Part shown: in pieces, positions 24,582 through 33,738 of the stretch
Position numbering within the stretch: the first letter of the stretch is position 1
Layout of the letters: every line of letters begins with the position of its first letter
Assembly: GCA_029263615.1 (NCBI GenBank)
Contig: JAJUFT010000017.1
Span: 1 to 39,303, forward strand
Direction: 5' to 3'
Length of the DNA: 39,303 nt
From: Alcaligenaceae bacterium
Lineage (GTDB): Bacteria; Pseudomonadota; Gammaproteobacteria; Burkholderiales; Burkholderiaceae_B
The notes under the pieces: model-generated
What the model was told of the DNA's origin: nothing
Seen by the model: only the letters and a program-made list of their open reading frames with translations
Database searches by the model: none
Made by a program: the position numbers and the translations under genes

Positions 24582-26003
24582 TCAGGTATCGCGCGTCACG
24601 CGGGCCAATTCCTCCCGGGTACTCACGCCCTGGGTCACCCAGCGTTGCCCGTCTTCACGCAGGCTGCGCATTCCGTGGCGCCTCGCGGTCTCGCGCAGAC
24701 GCTGCTCGTCTGCGCCGGCGTGCACCATGCTGCGGGCTTCATCGTCGATGGCAAAGAGCTCGTGGATGCCGGTGCGGCCCTTATAACCGGTGTGGCGGCA
24801 ATGGTCGCAACCCGTCGGGTTGAGGCTGGCGGTCCCGTCTTCATGGACGATCTTGCACACCGGGCAGAGCCGCCGGATCAGCCGCTGGGCCAGCACACCC
24901 TGCAAGGTCGAGGCCAGCAGAAACGGTTCCACGCCCATGTCGATTAGCCGGGTGATGGCCGACACCGAATCATTGGTATGCAGTGTGGCCAGCACCAGAT
25001 GGCCGGTGAGCGAGGCCTGCACCGCGATCTGCGCCGTTTCCAGGTCGCGGATCTCGCCAATCATGATGACGTCCGGATCCTGGCGCAGAATGGCCCGCAA
25101 GGCCGTGGCAAAGTCCAGATCGATGCGTGGGTTCACCTGCGTCTGACCGATGCCCGGCAGGTCGTATTCGATCGGGTCTTCCACCGTCAGAATATTCGTG
25201 GTGCTGGCGTCCAGCCGGCCCAGGGCAGCATAGAGGGTGGTGCTCTTGCCGCTGCCCGTCGGGCCGGTGACCAGCACGATGCCGTGTGGCCGGTGGATCA
25301 ATGCATCCAGCTGGGCCATGACATCGGGGGCCATGCCCAGTTGCGGCAGTTGCAGAAAGCCGGCTTCTTTGTCCAGAAGCCGCAGCACGGCCCGTTCGCC
25401 ATGGCCGGTGGGCAGGGTGGACACGCGCACGTCGACGGCGCGTCCGCCCACCCGCAGGGCAATCCGGCCATCCTGAGGCAGGCGTTTCTCGGCAATGTCC
25501 AGGCTGGCCATGATCTTGATGCGGGAGACCAGGGCGTTGTGCAAGGCGCGGCGCGGACTCACGATGTCGCGCAAGGTGCCATCCACCCGATAGCGCACCA
25601 CGGAGTGAGTCTCGAAGGCTTCCAGGTGGATGTCGCTGGCCCCGTCGCGCACCGCCTGGGTGAACAGGGCATTGATCATGCGGATCACGGGCGCGTCGTC
25701 GTGCGATTCCAGCAGGTCCTCGACTTCCGGAATGTCCTGCAGCAGGCGGTCCAGATCGATCTCGTTGGCGGCGGCATCCACCACCGCGGCGGCATCGCCC
25801 GTTTCTGCATACGCCGCGGCCAGCAGGGTGTCCAGTTCCGCATCGGGCACCTGCCGATGGCTCAGCGTTCCATGCGCACGGCGCAGCTCGGCAAGCGCCC
25901 ACGCGGGCGTGCGCTCGGAGGTCACCAGCACCCGTCCCGAGCTGCCGGTCTGGATCAGTGCGCGCTGGCTGCGCGCCCAGGCGTAGGGAAGTGGAAGGTT
26001 CAT
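24582..26003 (-). CDS. gspE: type II secretion ATPase GspE
   Basis: The 473-residue product has a shortened N-terminal domain and a full AAA-type secretion ATPase core: Walker A GPTGSGKST (Lys253), Asp box, LTGHLVLATLHTNDS (His box), Walker B-like IMIGEIRDLETAQIA. It keeps the tetracysteine zinc site (Cys380, Cys383, Cys399, Cys402), which separates GspE from PilT. ATG 26003 overlaps the gspD stop as ATGA; longer readings run into gspD. It powers pseudopilus assembly at the cytoplasmic face. Confidence 0.95.
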   Translation of the reverse strand: MNLPLPYAWARSQRALIQTGSSGRVLVTSERTPAWALAELRRAHGTLSHRQVPDAELDTLLAAAYAETGDAAAVVDAAANEIDLDRLLQDIPEVEDLLESHDDAPVIRMINALFTQAVRDGASDIHLEAFETHSVVRYRVDGTLRDIVSPRRALHNALVSRIKIMASLDIAEKRLPQDGRIALRVGGRAVDVRVSTLPTGHGERAVLRLLDKEAGFLQLPQLGMAPDVMAQLDALIHRPHGIVLVTGPTGSGKSTTLYAALGRLDASTTNILTVEDPIEYDLPGIGQTQVNPRIDLDFATALRAILRQDPDVIMIGEIRDLETAQIAVQASLTGHLVLATLHTNDSVSAITRLIDMGVEPFLLASTLQGVLAQRLIRRLCPVCKIVHEDGTASLNPTGCDHCRHTGYKGRTGIHELFAIDDEARSMVHAGADEQRLRETARRHGMRSLREDGQRWVTQGVSTREELARVTRDT

Positions 26004-28369
26004 GGCTCCGTGTGAGGTTCGCGCAAATCCAGCAGGCCCGTCTCGGGATTCTGATCGAAGGCGGGCAGGGTGGCCGGGTTCACGTTCTTCGACAACCAGC
26101 TCGAGAGCGGCGGCAAGGCGGCCTGGGCCGCCCGCATGTAGTTGTAGCGGTCCAGCGTGATGCCGGCGCTGTCCTGCGCGGTCCGCACGATATGGGGCCG
26201 CAGGAACACCATCAGGTTGGTCTTGTTGCGGCTGCGCTTGTCGTAGCGGAACAGATTCCCGAGCACCGGCACATCGCCCAGCACGGGCACCGCACTGCGC
26301 GACTGGGAGATGTTCTCTTCCAGCAGACCGCCCAGTACGATGATCTGGCCGTCGTCCACGAGCACGTCGGTTTCGAGGGCGCGCTTGCGCGTCACCAGAC
26401 CATTGTGCAGGCGCGTTGCGGCTTCGTCGATGCTGCTGACTTCCTGGTAGAGGCGCATCTTCACGGTGTTGCCTTCGGAAATCTGCGGCCGGATGCGCAG
26501 TGTCAGGCCGACGTCCTCGCGCGAGACGGTCTGGAAGGGGTTGCTGGCCCCGTCTGCGGCCGTGGTGTAGCGGCCCGTCACCACGGGCAGGGTCTGGCCG
26601 ACCATGATGCTGGCTTCCTCGTTGTCCAGCGTCATGAGGTTGGGCGTGGACAGCACGTTGCCCTTGCCACGGCTTTCCATGGCGCGGGCCAGCACGCTCA
26701 AGTTGAGCAGTTCGTTGCCCAGGATGTTGACCGTGCCCTTGACCACCCCCAGGCTCATGCCCGCCGGCAGGGCGTCCAGCCCGGTGGCACCGTTCACATT
26801 GATGCCCGTGCCGCCATAGTTGGCGCCTCCGAAGAAGGCGGATTTGCCGCTGGCGATGTCCGAGCCACCTGCCATCCACTGAATGCCGAATTCCGCCGCG
26901 TCGTCCGCGCTGACCTCCACAATCAGGCTTTCGACCAGCACCTGGGCACGCCGCTGATCCAGCTGATCGATGATCTCGCGCAGGCTGCGATACAGTGGGG
27001 GCGGTGCGGAAATGATCAGCGTGTTGGTTGTCGGATCGGCCTGGATGGAGGCTCCGCCTGCGGTAAAACGGGTGGGCTGCGGCCCGCGCTGGGGAGAAAG
27101 CGGTTGTGAGAACCCGCCCATGGCAGCGGTGGCCGGGGTCTCGAAACTGCCGCGACCGGGCGCGCCGGACATCGCACGGGTGCCGTCGTCGAATCCCATG
27201 GTGCCGCCCGCGCCGTTCATCAGCAGGTCGCTGGCGAGGTTGGGGTCGGAGGTGTCGGAAGCGCTCAGGGCCCCACGCAGCACTTCGGCCAGTTGCGTGG
27301 ACTGGGCATTGCGCAGGTACACCACATGGAGGTTGCCCGTGCCCGTCTCGGGACGGTCGATGCGCCGGATGAGGTCGCGCGCGAGTGCCAGCTTTTCGGG
27401 CGAGCCGGCGCGTAGTAGCACGGAGTTGCTCCGTGGGTCGGCGACCACCACCACCTGGCCACCCGGCTCGCCCCGCCCCTGGCCGGACAACAGCTGCCCG
27501 GCCAGGGCGGCCACGTCAAGGGCCACGCCATGATGGATGGGAACGACATCGGTGCTGAAGGCGTCGGGGGTGTCGACTTCGTCGATCACGCGGGCGATGC
27601 GTTCAAGGTTGTCGGCGTAGTCGGTGATGACCAGCGTGTTGTTACCCGGATAGGCATTGATCGTGTTGTTCGGTGCGATCATGGGCCGCAGGATGGGCAC
27701 CAGATTGGTTGCGTTTTCGTAGCGCAGGGGGAAGACGCGGGTCACCAGTTCGCCCCCGGAAACGGCGCCGCCCTGTTTGCCGCCGGCCACCGCCATGCCC
27801 TGCAACTTGGCGTCGGCCTCCGGCACCACGCGCAGAATGCCGTCCACTTCCACCACGGCATAGCCCTGCATGCGCAAGGCGGCCAGCAACATGGAATAGG
27901 CTGTCGAGGCATCGACGGGCGTCTCGGACACGAGGGTCAGCGGGCCGCGCACCCGCGGGTCCACGACGAAGTTGCGGCCGGTGAAGGCGGCCAGCGCCCG
28001 GACCACGCCCTGCAGATCTGCCTCGACAAAATTGAGCATGGTGGTCGGCCCATGTGAGCGGCGTTCTGCCGCGGGTGCAGTCGGAGAGGAGCGCCGGCCG
28101 GCGGCAGGCGCAGGTTCAGCCCAGGTGGCGCGTGGCGGAGTCACCGGCCGGCTGGTTGCGCCGCCGGCACCCTCCGTACGCGATCCGGATGCACTGCTGG
28201 AAGTGTGCACGACCCAGCGCGAAGGTTCTCCTTCGGTGTCTGTGGGCGGTGTCGCGCAGCCGGCCAGAACCAGGGACAACGCCAGCGTCGGCATGACGGG
28301 CGAACAATGAATTCGCTTGCGTCCGGGGCCGGGAAACGGGGCGGTGTAGGGAGAAATGCAGTTTTTCAT
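26000..28369 (-). CDS. gspD: type II secretion secretin GspD, predicted lipoprotein
   Basis: The 789-residue product begins with a basic stretch (GRKRI) and a hydrophobic segment ending LVLAGC, a lipobox with Cys38 followed by Ala. N0 and N1-N3 domains follow (NFVEADLQGVVRALAAFTGR; VFPLRYENATNLVPILRPM; VYLRNAQSTQLAEVLRG), with a Gly-rich insertion in N3. The secretin domain contains VPVLGDVPVLGNLFRYDKR and the terminal strand signature TNLMVFLRPHIVR. The tail is short, without an evident pilotin-binding S-domain. ATG 28369 is taken so that the basic n-region is kept; ATG 28294 is an alternative. A lipidated secretin could reach the outer membrane without a separate pilotin, as proposed for XpsD-like proteins. 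Confidence 0.95.
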   Translation of the reverse strand: MKNCISPYTAPFPGPGRKRIHCSPVMPTLALSLVLAGCATPPTDTEGEPSRWVVHTSSSASGSRTEGAGGATSRPVTPPRATWAEPAPAAGRRSSPTAPAAERRSHGPTTMLNFVEADLQGVVRALAAFTGRNFVVDPRVRGPLTLVSETPVDASTAYSMLLAALRMQGYAVVEVDGILRVVPEADAKLQGMAVAGGKQGGAVSGGELVTRVFPLRYENATNLVPILRPMIAPNNTINAYPGNNTLVITDYADNLERIARVIDEVDTPDAFSTDVVPIHHGVALDVAALAGQLLSGQGRGEPGGQVVVVADPRSNSVLLRAGSPEKLALARDLIRRIDRPETGTGNLHVVYLRNAQSTQLAEVLRGALSASDTSDPNLASDLLMNGAGGTMGFDDGTRAMSGAPGRGSFETPATAAMGGFSQPLSPQRGPQPTRFTAGGASIQADPTTNTLIISAPPPLYRSLREIIDQLDQRRAQVLVESLIVEVSADDAAEFGIQWMAGGSDIASGKSAFFGGANYGGTGINVNGATGLDALPAGMSLGVVKGTVNILGNELLNLSVLARAMESRGKGNVLSTPNLMTLDNEEASIMVGQTLPVVTGRYTTAADGASNPFQTVSREDVGLTLRIRPQISEGNTVKMRLYQEVSSIDEAATRLHNGLVTRKRALETDVLVDDGQIIVLGGLLEENISQSRSAVPVLGDVPVLGNLFRYDKRSRNKTNLMVFLRPHIVRTAQDSAGITLDRYNYMRAAQAALPPLSSWLSKNVNPATLPAFDQNPETGLLDLREPHTEP

Positions 28370-28399
28370 GCGGTATCGGTTGCCTGTATCGGTAAGCTG

Positions 28400-29149
28400 C
28401 TAGCGCAGGCGCAGCAGCGTCACATTGTTCTGTCGGGGCCCCAGTGCGCCGAGTACATCCTGCAGGGCGCGATGGACCGCCTCGTTCGCGGTCGGGTCCG
28501 CGCGGGCCGTTCCCGTGAAATCCAGGCCCTGCCTGGCGTTGAACCCGCCCTTGCCCTCCAGCAGCAAAGGGCCTTGTCGGGAGGCGAGCTGCAGTTCGCT
28601 GCTCCCGTCGCCCGCCGTCATGCTGAGCGTGTAATGGCCCAATGGACGGATGGGGGCCAGGGCCGAGGCCGCATCGCGCCATTCGGCGTCCAGAAGCCGC
28701 GTGCCCGGCGCCGGCAGGGAAGGGCTGAAGCGCAGCGTCGGCCAGCGGATCGTGAGTCGTCCTTCGGGGCCGACCGCGGCCAGCCGGGCATCCAGCGTGG
28801 CCAAAGCGCCGGCCGGTACGGAAAGCGTTTGCGCCGAGACCGCCAGACCGGTCGGGGTGAGTGCCAGGGTCAGGGGGCCGCTCAGCCATCGATGCTGGAT
28901 GGCGAGCTGAGGCCCCCGGCTGAACGACCACTCCCAACGCAGCGGTTCGGACAGGCGGCGCCGCTGATGGGCGGGCCCGATGGCCACGGCGGCCGTTCCC
29001 TTCCAGACGGTTCCCTGCGTGTCGACGATGGCCAGCGGCCAGTGTGCGGGCAGGGCCGCCGCCAGCCAGCTGGCGGGCAGCACCACCAGCGCGGCGGCCA
29101 CGGCCAGGGCGAGCAGGGCGATGAATGACAGCACGCGTTTCCGTCTCAT
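28400..29149 (-). CDS. gspN: type II secretion protein GspN
   Basis: The 249-residue product has one N-terminal membrane segment (MRRKRVLSFIALLALAVAA) and a periplasmic beta-rich domain with the GspN features LPAHWPLAIVDTQGTVWKG and a C-terminal LGALGPRQNNVTLLRL. GspN is a non-essential T2SS component of unclear role. ATG 29149 overlaps gspM by ATGA. The 30-bp gap before gspD is the largest inside the operon from gspM to gspE. Confidence 0.88.
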   Translation of the reverse strand: MRRKRVLSFIALLALAVAAALVVLPASWLAAALPAHWPLAIVDTQGTVWKGTAAVAIGPAHQRRRLSEPLRWEWSFSRGPQLAIQHRWLSGPLTLALTPTGLAVSAQTLSVPAGALATLDARLAAVGPEGRLTIRWPTLRFSPSLPAPGTRLLDAEWRDAASALAPIRPLGHYTLSMTAGDGSSELQLASRQGPLLLEGKGGFNARQGLDFTGTARADPTANEAVHRALQDVLGALGPRQNNVTLLRLR

Positions 29150-29727
29150 GGGGTGCCCTCCGCAGCGGCCTTCAGCAGAACTTTGCCGCTCACGTGGCCC
29201 GGACGGTCCCGCCCCTCGACACGGCTGCGCGAGAGATCGACGGACACCACCGCGACCGGTAGGTGTGCGGGCAGCCCCGCCAGCCACTCCATTAGCACGC
29301 CCGCTCCCACATCATGGAAACGGACCTCCCACTGAGCCCCCGCGGCACTGTCATCCGGAGCGGACAGGATCGTCTCGGCGTCGAGGGCCGACTGGACGAG
29401 GGTGGCCGCTAGAGCCTGTTCCATGTCGGCCGATGCCAGGCGGCCGGATCGCCGCCGCTCCAGGTGCTGCGCCTCCAGAAGCAGGGCGTCCAGCTGTGCC
29501 GCGTCGTGACGCAGGCGGGGCAGCCGCTCATTGGCATCCGCAATCGACCGGATGGCGGGTTCGAGCCCTGCCCACCAGAGCAGGGCAGCCAGGACGGCTG
29601 CAGCGCCCAGGCGCAGCAGGCGGCGCTCGCGTGGCGCGCGTTGGGCCCACCAGCCCTGCAGGCCGTTCATGAGCGCATCGGCGCGCCCGGCCCGGGCGGA
29701 GGTCACGGGCAGGTCGCTGCGGCTCAT
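29146..29727 (-). CDS. gspM: type II secretion protein GspM
   Basis: The 193-residue product has a cytoplasmic N-terminus with WWAQRAPRERRLLRLGA followed by a single membrane segment (AAVLAALLWWAGLEPA) and a periplasmic ferredoxin-like domain. This short layout is typical of GspM, which binds GspL in the inner-membrane platform. It overlaps gspL and gspN by 4 bp on either side. Confidence 0.88.
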   Translation of the reverse strand: MSRSDLPVTSARAGRADALMNGLQGWWAQRAPRERRLLRLGAAAVLAALLWWAGLEPAIRSIADANERLPRLRHDAAQLDALLLEAQHLERRRSGRLASADMEQALAATLVQSALDAETILSAPDDSAAGAQWEVRFHDVGAGVLMEWLAGLPAHLPVAVVSVDLSRSRVEGRDRPGHVSGKVLLKAAAEGTP

Positions 29728-30746
29728 GAGCGGCCCCCCGTTCCGCCCGGCTCACTGCGCCGCACGTGCCAGACATGGGGATCGTCCGCATCCTTCTCGA
29801 TGAACAGACCGGCGTCGCCCGCCGCGCGCTTCAGGGTGGCTTCATTGGCGACAGGCGAGGCCCCCTCGGCGAGCCTCAGGCTCAAACGCCCGTGTGCGTA
29901 CTGCAGATGGGTGACTTGTCCTGCGGTGAACCCCAGCAGCCGTGCGGCATCGAGGGCAAGGGCAGGAAAATTGGAATCGGTGGACGGCCCGGCGCCCTGG
30001 CGCAGTTGCGCCACCTGCATGCCGGCCTGTCTCAGCGGGTCGAGGACGGCAGGAATCGAGGGGAAGGCGGTGCGCACCTTGTCTTCCATGGCATGTTGCA
30101 GCGCGCGCACTTCGTTGCGCAGCTGGGCGGCATGCAGCTGCAGGCCGACCGTCCAGACCAGGGCAGCAGCCATGCTCCAGCCCAGGGCGCCGCGCCATTG
30201 GCGCGCGTGGCGTGAGGGGCCGAGCTCGGCGCGCGCCAGCGACCACTTCGGCAAGGGGGCCTGCCAGCGGGCATCGGCCGGCAGGGACAGCGGTTGCTGC
30301 GGGTCGGGATCGTTGTCCGGAAGCGCCAGTTCAAACGGAACGAGAGCGCGCACGTCCAGGCCGGCATCGTGGAGCCGATGCCAGGCCTCGAGCAGCGGCT
30401 GCCGGCTGGCCCAGGCGACCTGGATCGTGCCGTCCTGGCCTCGTGGGCCGTGCGCAATGCATAGTTGGTCCAGATCGCTGAGCACCAGTGGCTCGATGCG
30501 CGCTTCCACCGCGGCCTGCAGGCGACTGGCCGGCAGAGGCGGGAGGTCGACCTCCAACAGCACGGCATCCCCCGGATGCAGAATCGCATGCACCGATCGC
30601 AGCGGCAGCTGTGCCGCCAGATTCTCCAGGGGCAGTTCACCGCTGCGCAACAGGCGGTGGCGACGGTCCAGCACGGCGAAGGCGATGCGTGCGGTGGGCG
30701 TCAGCCGGGACAGAGGAGGAAGCGCAAGTCGCACCTGATGGGTCAT
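29724..30746 (-). CDS. gspL: type II secretion protein GspL
   Basis: The 340-residue product has a cytoplasmic actin-like domain (about residues 1-170, with HAILHPGDAVLLEVDLPPLP), a membrane segment near residues 185-205 (WSMAAALVWTVGLQLHA) and a periplasmic ferredoxin-like domain. GspL links the GspE ATPase to GspM. It starts 1 nt after the gspK stop and overlaps gspM by ATGA. Confidence 0.9.
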   Translation of the reverse strand: MTHQVRLALPPLSRLTPTARIAFAVLDRRHRLLRSGELPLENLAAQLPLRSVHAILHPGDAVLLEVDLPPLPASRLQAAVEARIEPLVLSDLDQLCIAHGPRGQDGTIQVAWASRQPLLEAWHRLHDAGLDVRALVPFELALPDNDPDPQQPLSLPADARWQAPLPKWSLARAELGPSRHARQWRGALGWSMAAALVWTVGLQLHAAQLRNEVRALQHAMEDKVRTAFPSIPAVLDPLRQAGMQVAQLRQGAGPSTDSNFPALALDAARLLGFTAGQVTHLQYAHGRLSLRLAEGASPVANEATLKRAAGDAGLFIEKDADDPHVWHVRRSEPGGTGGRS

Positions 30747-30747
30747 G

Positions 30748-31644
30748 TCAGCCTCGCATCCAGATCAGGTTTGGCGGGGCGTTGCCCTGGCGATTCAGCA
30801 GGGCAGCCATGCCGACCTGCGCGTGCTCCAGCCGCACGTCGCCCGAGACCTTGAACCAGTCGCTGCGTACGTCCAGCAAGGCCTGTCTGGTGCCTTCAGT
30901 GACGGCGTCTCCCAGGCGGTTGAGGAAATCGCCCCGACTGGTGAACCAGTGGCCGCGTTCACGTTCTTCCACCAGTTGGCGGGCAGTGGCCAGCTCCAGG
31001 CCCGGAACCGCCACGCTCAGGACTTCCGCGCTGGCGGTGTTGAGGTTCAGCGGGGTGCTCTGTGGCAATACAGTCAGGTACTCGGCGAGGATGGCCACTG
31101 TCCGGCGGTCGATGCCGTCCAGGGCCACCAGGTCTTCGACGCTGCGCAGGCCGACCGCAACGGGTGCCCGACCCGGCCCGGCCTGCGTCTGCGCCACACG
31201 GACGGCAATGGCCGGCGCGATCGACGTGGGCAGGCCGAGGGAATTCAGCAGGCTTTCCAGGGCGGCCAGTTCGGCGGCGCGCACTTCCCCACCCACCGCC
31301 AGGCGGGTCAGGTTGAATTTCCCCTGCTCGTCTTCGACCAGGCCCGAGAAAAGCGCGCTTCGGCTGCCATCGGGCGTGCGGACTTCCAGCCCCGCGATGG
31401 GCTGCGCCCAGATGGCACTGCGCAGTGTCAGCGCGTTGTGGCGGGCATCGTTCTGGAGAATCACGCGTGCCCAGTCCACGCCGCCGCGCAGAAGCCACCT
31501 CGCCTGCACGCGGTCACGTTCGCCAATGAGCGTGTCAGCCAGCAGATTCTGGCGCTCCAGAATCGCAGCCGTGGCGACGGAGGTCGCTGCCACGACCAGC
31601 AGCGCTCCGATGACGGCCATGCCTTTCTGCGTGGCGGCACTCAT
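30748..31644 (-). CDS. gspK: type II secretion minor pseudopilin GspK
   Basis: The 298-residue product has a short prepilin leader (SAATQKG then MAVIGALLVVAA) without Glu at position 5, which is the GspK pattern. The large globular part includes LALESLLNSLGLPTS-like sequence and the helix-hairpin segments LNLNTASAEVLSVAVPGL. GspK caps the pseudopilus tip with GspI and GspJ. ATG 31644 overlaps gspJ by ATGA; longer readings run through gspJ. Confidence 0.92.
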   Translation of the reverse strand: MSAATQKGMAVIGALLVVAATSVATAAILERQNLLADTLIGERDRVQARWLLRGGVDWARVILQNDARHNALTLRSAIWAQPIAGLEVRTPDGSRSALFSGLVEDEQGKFNLTRLAVGGEVRAAELAALESLLNSLGLPTSIAPAIAVRVAQTQAGPGRAPVAVGLRSVEDLVALDGIDRRTVAILAEYLTVLPQSTPLNLNTASAEVLSVAVPGLELATARQLVEERERGHWFTSRGDFLNRLGDAVTEGTRQALLDVRSDWFKVSGDVRLEHAQVGMAALLNRQGNAPPNLIWMRG

Positions 31645-32264
31645 GGCAGCACCACCACTTTGCGAAAAGTCTCGCCGGTTCCGGCCAGGGCCAGCGCTAT
31701 CTCGAGCCCGCGCGCGCGGACCGCCGTGCCCGGCGCTGTGGTGGGCGACCAGCCCTGACCCGGCACCCAGGCACGCACCGTGAAGGCATGCACTCCGGCA
31801 AGCAGGGTCTCGCCTTCCCGGGCTTCGGGCAGGGGCAGGGCAATGGCCGGCAGGCCCGCGGCCCGCACCAGGCGGTCGGACTCCAGCTGCCAGACCACTT
31901 CCTGCCAGCGGCCGTCCTGACCGGCCCGCACAATGGTGAGGCGGGGCGGCTGCCAGCGGATGCCCGGCGGCAGCACTGATGCGTCCGGCGCGGGGCGTTC
32001 CGAAGAGGACATCGCGCCACCCGGGCGGAAGGTGCCTTCGGGGAGGGCCGTGTCCCCCGCATGGCCGGCAAGATCGCTTTCCACTTGCCCCAGCACCCGC
32101 AGCAGCGCCATGGTGGCCTCGGCGCTGGCCTGCAGATGCTCGCTGCTGCGTGCCGTGGTGTCCAGCGCCCGCCACGACAGCAGACTGAGCACGGCCATGA
32201 GGGTGAGCGTGATCAGGACTTCGAGAAGGGTGAAGCCGCGCTGGGCGGCGCGCGGATGCATCAT
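31641..32264 (-). CDS. gspJ: type II secretion minor pseudopilin GspJ
   Basis: The 207-residue product has the prepilin site QRG-FTLLEVLITLTLMAVLS with Glu5 and a GspJ body with WRALDTTARSSEHLQ near the N-terminus and VRARGLEIALAL near the end. Two adjacent ATGs (32264, 32261) exist; the first overlaps gspI by ATGA. Confidence 0.92.
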   Translation of the reverse strand: MMHPRAAQRGFTLLEVLITLTLMAVLSLLSWRALDTTARSSEHLQASAEATMALLRVLGQVESDLAGHAGDTALPEGTFRPGGAMSSSERPAPDASVLPPGIRWQPPRLTIVRAGQDGRWQEVVWQLESDRLVRAAGLPAIALPLPEAREGETLLAGVHAFTVRAWVPGQGWSPTTAPGTAVRARGLEIALALAGTGETFRKVVVLP

Positions 32265-32632
32265 GGCAAGGGGGACAGCAAGCCGTTGAGTTCCGCCAGC
32301 ACGGGGCCGGTGGGCAGGCTCACGCGAATGGTGACCTGACGGAAATTGCTGTTCACGGTGTTTTGGAAGACCAGTTCGCAGCGTAGGGCCAGGGCGCCTT
32401 GCGGGCAGGGCTCATTGCGGCGGCCGGCCGTGGGGAACGACCGCAGCAGCCGCAATTCGGCGAGCTGGTTTTCGGCGGCGAGCAGGGCGAGGCTGCGCAC
32501 ACGCATGTCGTGGGTGCCTTGCGTGGCCAGCGCCAGGGCCCGCATGCAGGCCAGCAGCGCGATGCTGATGATCACCAGGGCGATCAGAACTTCGATGAGC
32601 GTGAAGCCGGATTGCCAGCGCAGCACACTCAT
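32261..32632 (-). CDS. gspI: type II secretion minor pseudopilin GspI
   Basis: The 123-residue product has the prepilin site QSG-FTLIEVLIALVIISIALLA and the GspI features AAENQLAELRL and a C-terminal beta part. Its length is normal for GspI. ATG 32632 overlaps the gspH stop by 4 bp. Confidence 0.92.
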   Translation of the reverse strand: MSVLRWQSGFTLIEVLIALVIISIALLACMRALALATQGTHDMRVRSLALLAAENQLAELRLLRSFPTAGRRNEPCPQGALALRCELVFQNTVNSNFRQVTIRVSLPTGPVLAELNGLLSPLP

Positions 32633-33162
32633 GGCGACACCCGATACTGGCCGTTGCCGGCACGCTGCAAGACCACGGTGTGAAGGCCATCGCTCAACTC
32701 GACCCGTCGCGGCCCGGACACCCATTCCCCCTCGAACAGGGGGCTGCCGGCCGGTTCCACCCTGACTTCCACGGGGCCTCCGATGCCCCAGCTGCGCGGG
32801 CGCAGCGCCCCATTGCCCTCGGAGAGGGGGCGGGGCGGCGGAGGCAGGCGTTCGGCCAGGGCCACGGGGAGGGTCAGAAGGGGAGAGGTCTGGGTGAAAC
32901 GGTAACCGGTCTCGCCATATTCCCAGCGGACTGTCCGCCCCGTCTTGCGGGCTTCGGCCTGGGCCAATTCGAAAAGATGCGCCAGCCGCCGGGCCTCGGT
33001 CTGCAAGTCGCGTTCGGCCTGAACTGCACGCAGGCTCAGGCCGACCGTGCCCGTGATGATGCCGATGATGGCGAGAACAATGAGTGTTTCCAGCAAGGAA
33101 AACCCATTCTGGTTCAGGGCCCGTGAGCGTGCTTCAGTGAGTCCAGGAACCAATGTCGGCAT
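32629..33162 (-). CDS. gspH: type II secretion minor pseudopilin GspH
   Basis: The 177-residue product has the prepilin site NQNG-FSLLETLIVLAIIGIIT with Glu5, then RRLAHLFELAQAEARKTGR, the GspH/FimT pattern. The leader is rather long (about 20 residues) from ATG 33162. This start overlaps gspG by 29 bp; an ATG at 33195 would overlap more. Confidence 0.9.
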   Translation of the reverse strand: MPTLVPGLTEARSRALNQNGFSLLETLIVLAIIGIITGTVGLSLRAVQAERDLQTEARRLAHLFELAQAEARKTGRTVRWEYGETGYRFTQTSPLLTLPVALAERLPPPPRPLSEGNGALRPRSWGIGGPVEVRVEPAGSPLFEGEWVSGPRRVELSDGLHTVVLQRAGNGQYRVSP

Positions 33163-33583
33163 CGTTGCCTTCACCCCCTGCCCGTCCGTCGGCACCGAAC
33201 GAGAAAATGTCGATTTCCCCGTGGACTCCGGGGTTCAAGTATTGGTAGGGTGCGCCCCATGGATCGGCCGGTAGATGGTCGAGATAGGCGCGCCCGCTCG
33301 GGTTGGCCTGTGCGTTGTCTCGGCCCAGCAGCGCCTGCAGCCCCTGTTCCGTCGTCGGGTAGCGGCCATGATCGAGCCGGTAGAGCTTCATGGCCTGCAT
33401 GAGGGTGTTGATGTCCTGCCGCGCCGCCACCCGGCGGGCTTGGTCGGGACGGTCCATGAGGTTGGGGACGATGAGGGCGGCGAGAATGCCGACGATCACC
33501 ACCACAACCATCACTTCTATCAGCGAAAAGCCAAGCTGGCGGCGACCGGCGTTCGGGAAGGAGCGGACGGCGGGCGGAAACAT
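33134..33583 (-). CDS. gspG: type II secretion major pseudopilin GspG
   Basis: The 149-residue product has the prepilin site QLG-FSLIEVMVVVVIVGILAAL and the highly conserved GspG body: ARRVAARQDINTLMQAMKLY, YPTTEQGLQALL, YLDHLPADPWGAPYQYLNPG and DIFSFGADGRAGGEG, with the calcium-binding acidic C-terminal loop. ATG 33583 gives the usual GspG length. It is the first gene of the minus-strand T2SS operon and is divergent from gspC. Confidence 0.95.
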   Translation of the reverse strand: MFPPAVRSFPNAGRRQLGFSLIEVMVVVVIVGILAALIVPNLMDRPDQARRVAARQDINTLMQAMKLYRLDHGRYPTTEQGLQALLGRDNAQANPSGRAYLDHLPADPWGAPYQYLNPGVHGEIDIFSFGADGRAGGEGNDADIGSWTH

Positions 33584-33608
33584 GGAAGGCACCGAGTTAC
33601 GTTTTGTG

Positions 33609-33623
33609 CATGATGACATCATG
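33609..33623. promoter_or_regulatory. palindrome CATGATG-A-CATCATG in gspG/gspC divergent region
   Basis: A perfect 7-bp inverted repeat with a 1-bp centre lies between the divergent T2SS units. A -10-like TATAAA for gspG reads on the minus strand at 33644-33649, placing the palindrome just after that start point. TATACT (33646-33651) is a possible -10 for gspC on the plus strand. Good -35 boxes were not seen. The site could coordinate both T2SS units. Confidence 0.45.
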
Positions 33624-33738
33624 TGCCATCCGTTCAATACACATTTATACTGATTTTCTACGTCTCGCTGGGGCGCGTTCTGCATCGATGACGGCACAGT
33701 GTTGTTCTCATGTCGCATTTCCTCCTTCGGAGTCCTGT

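Noticed and set aside
29464..30738. A 424-codon open frame antisense to gspM and gspL
   Set aside because: Ser/Arg/Ala-rich shadow sequence; the gspL and gspM genes on the other strand are clear and overlap in operon fashion.
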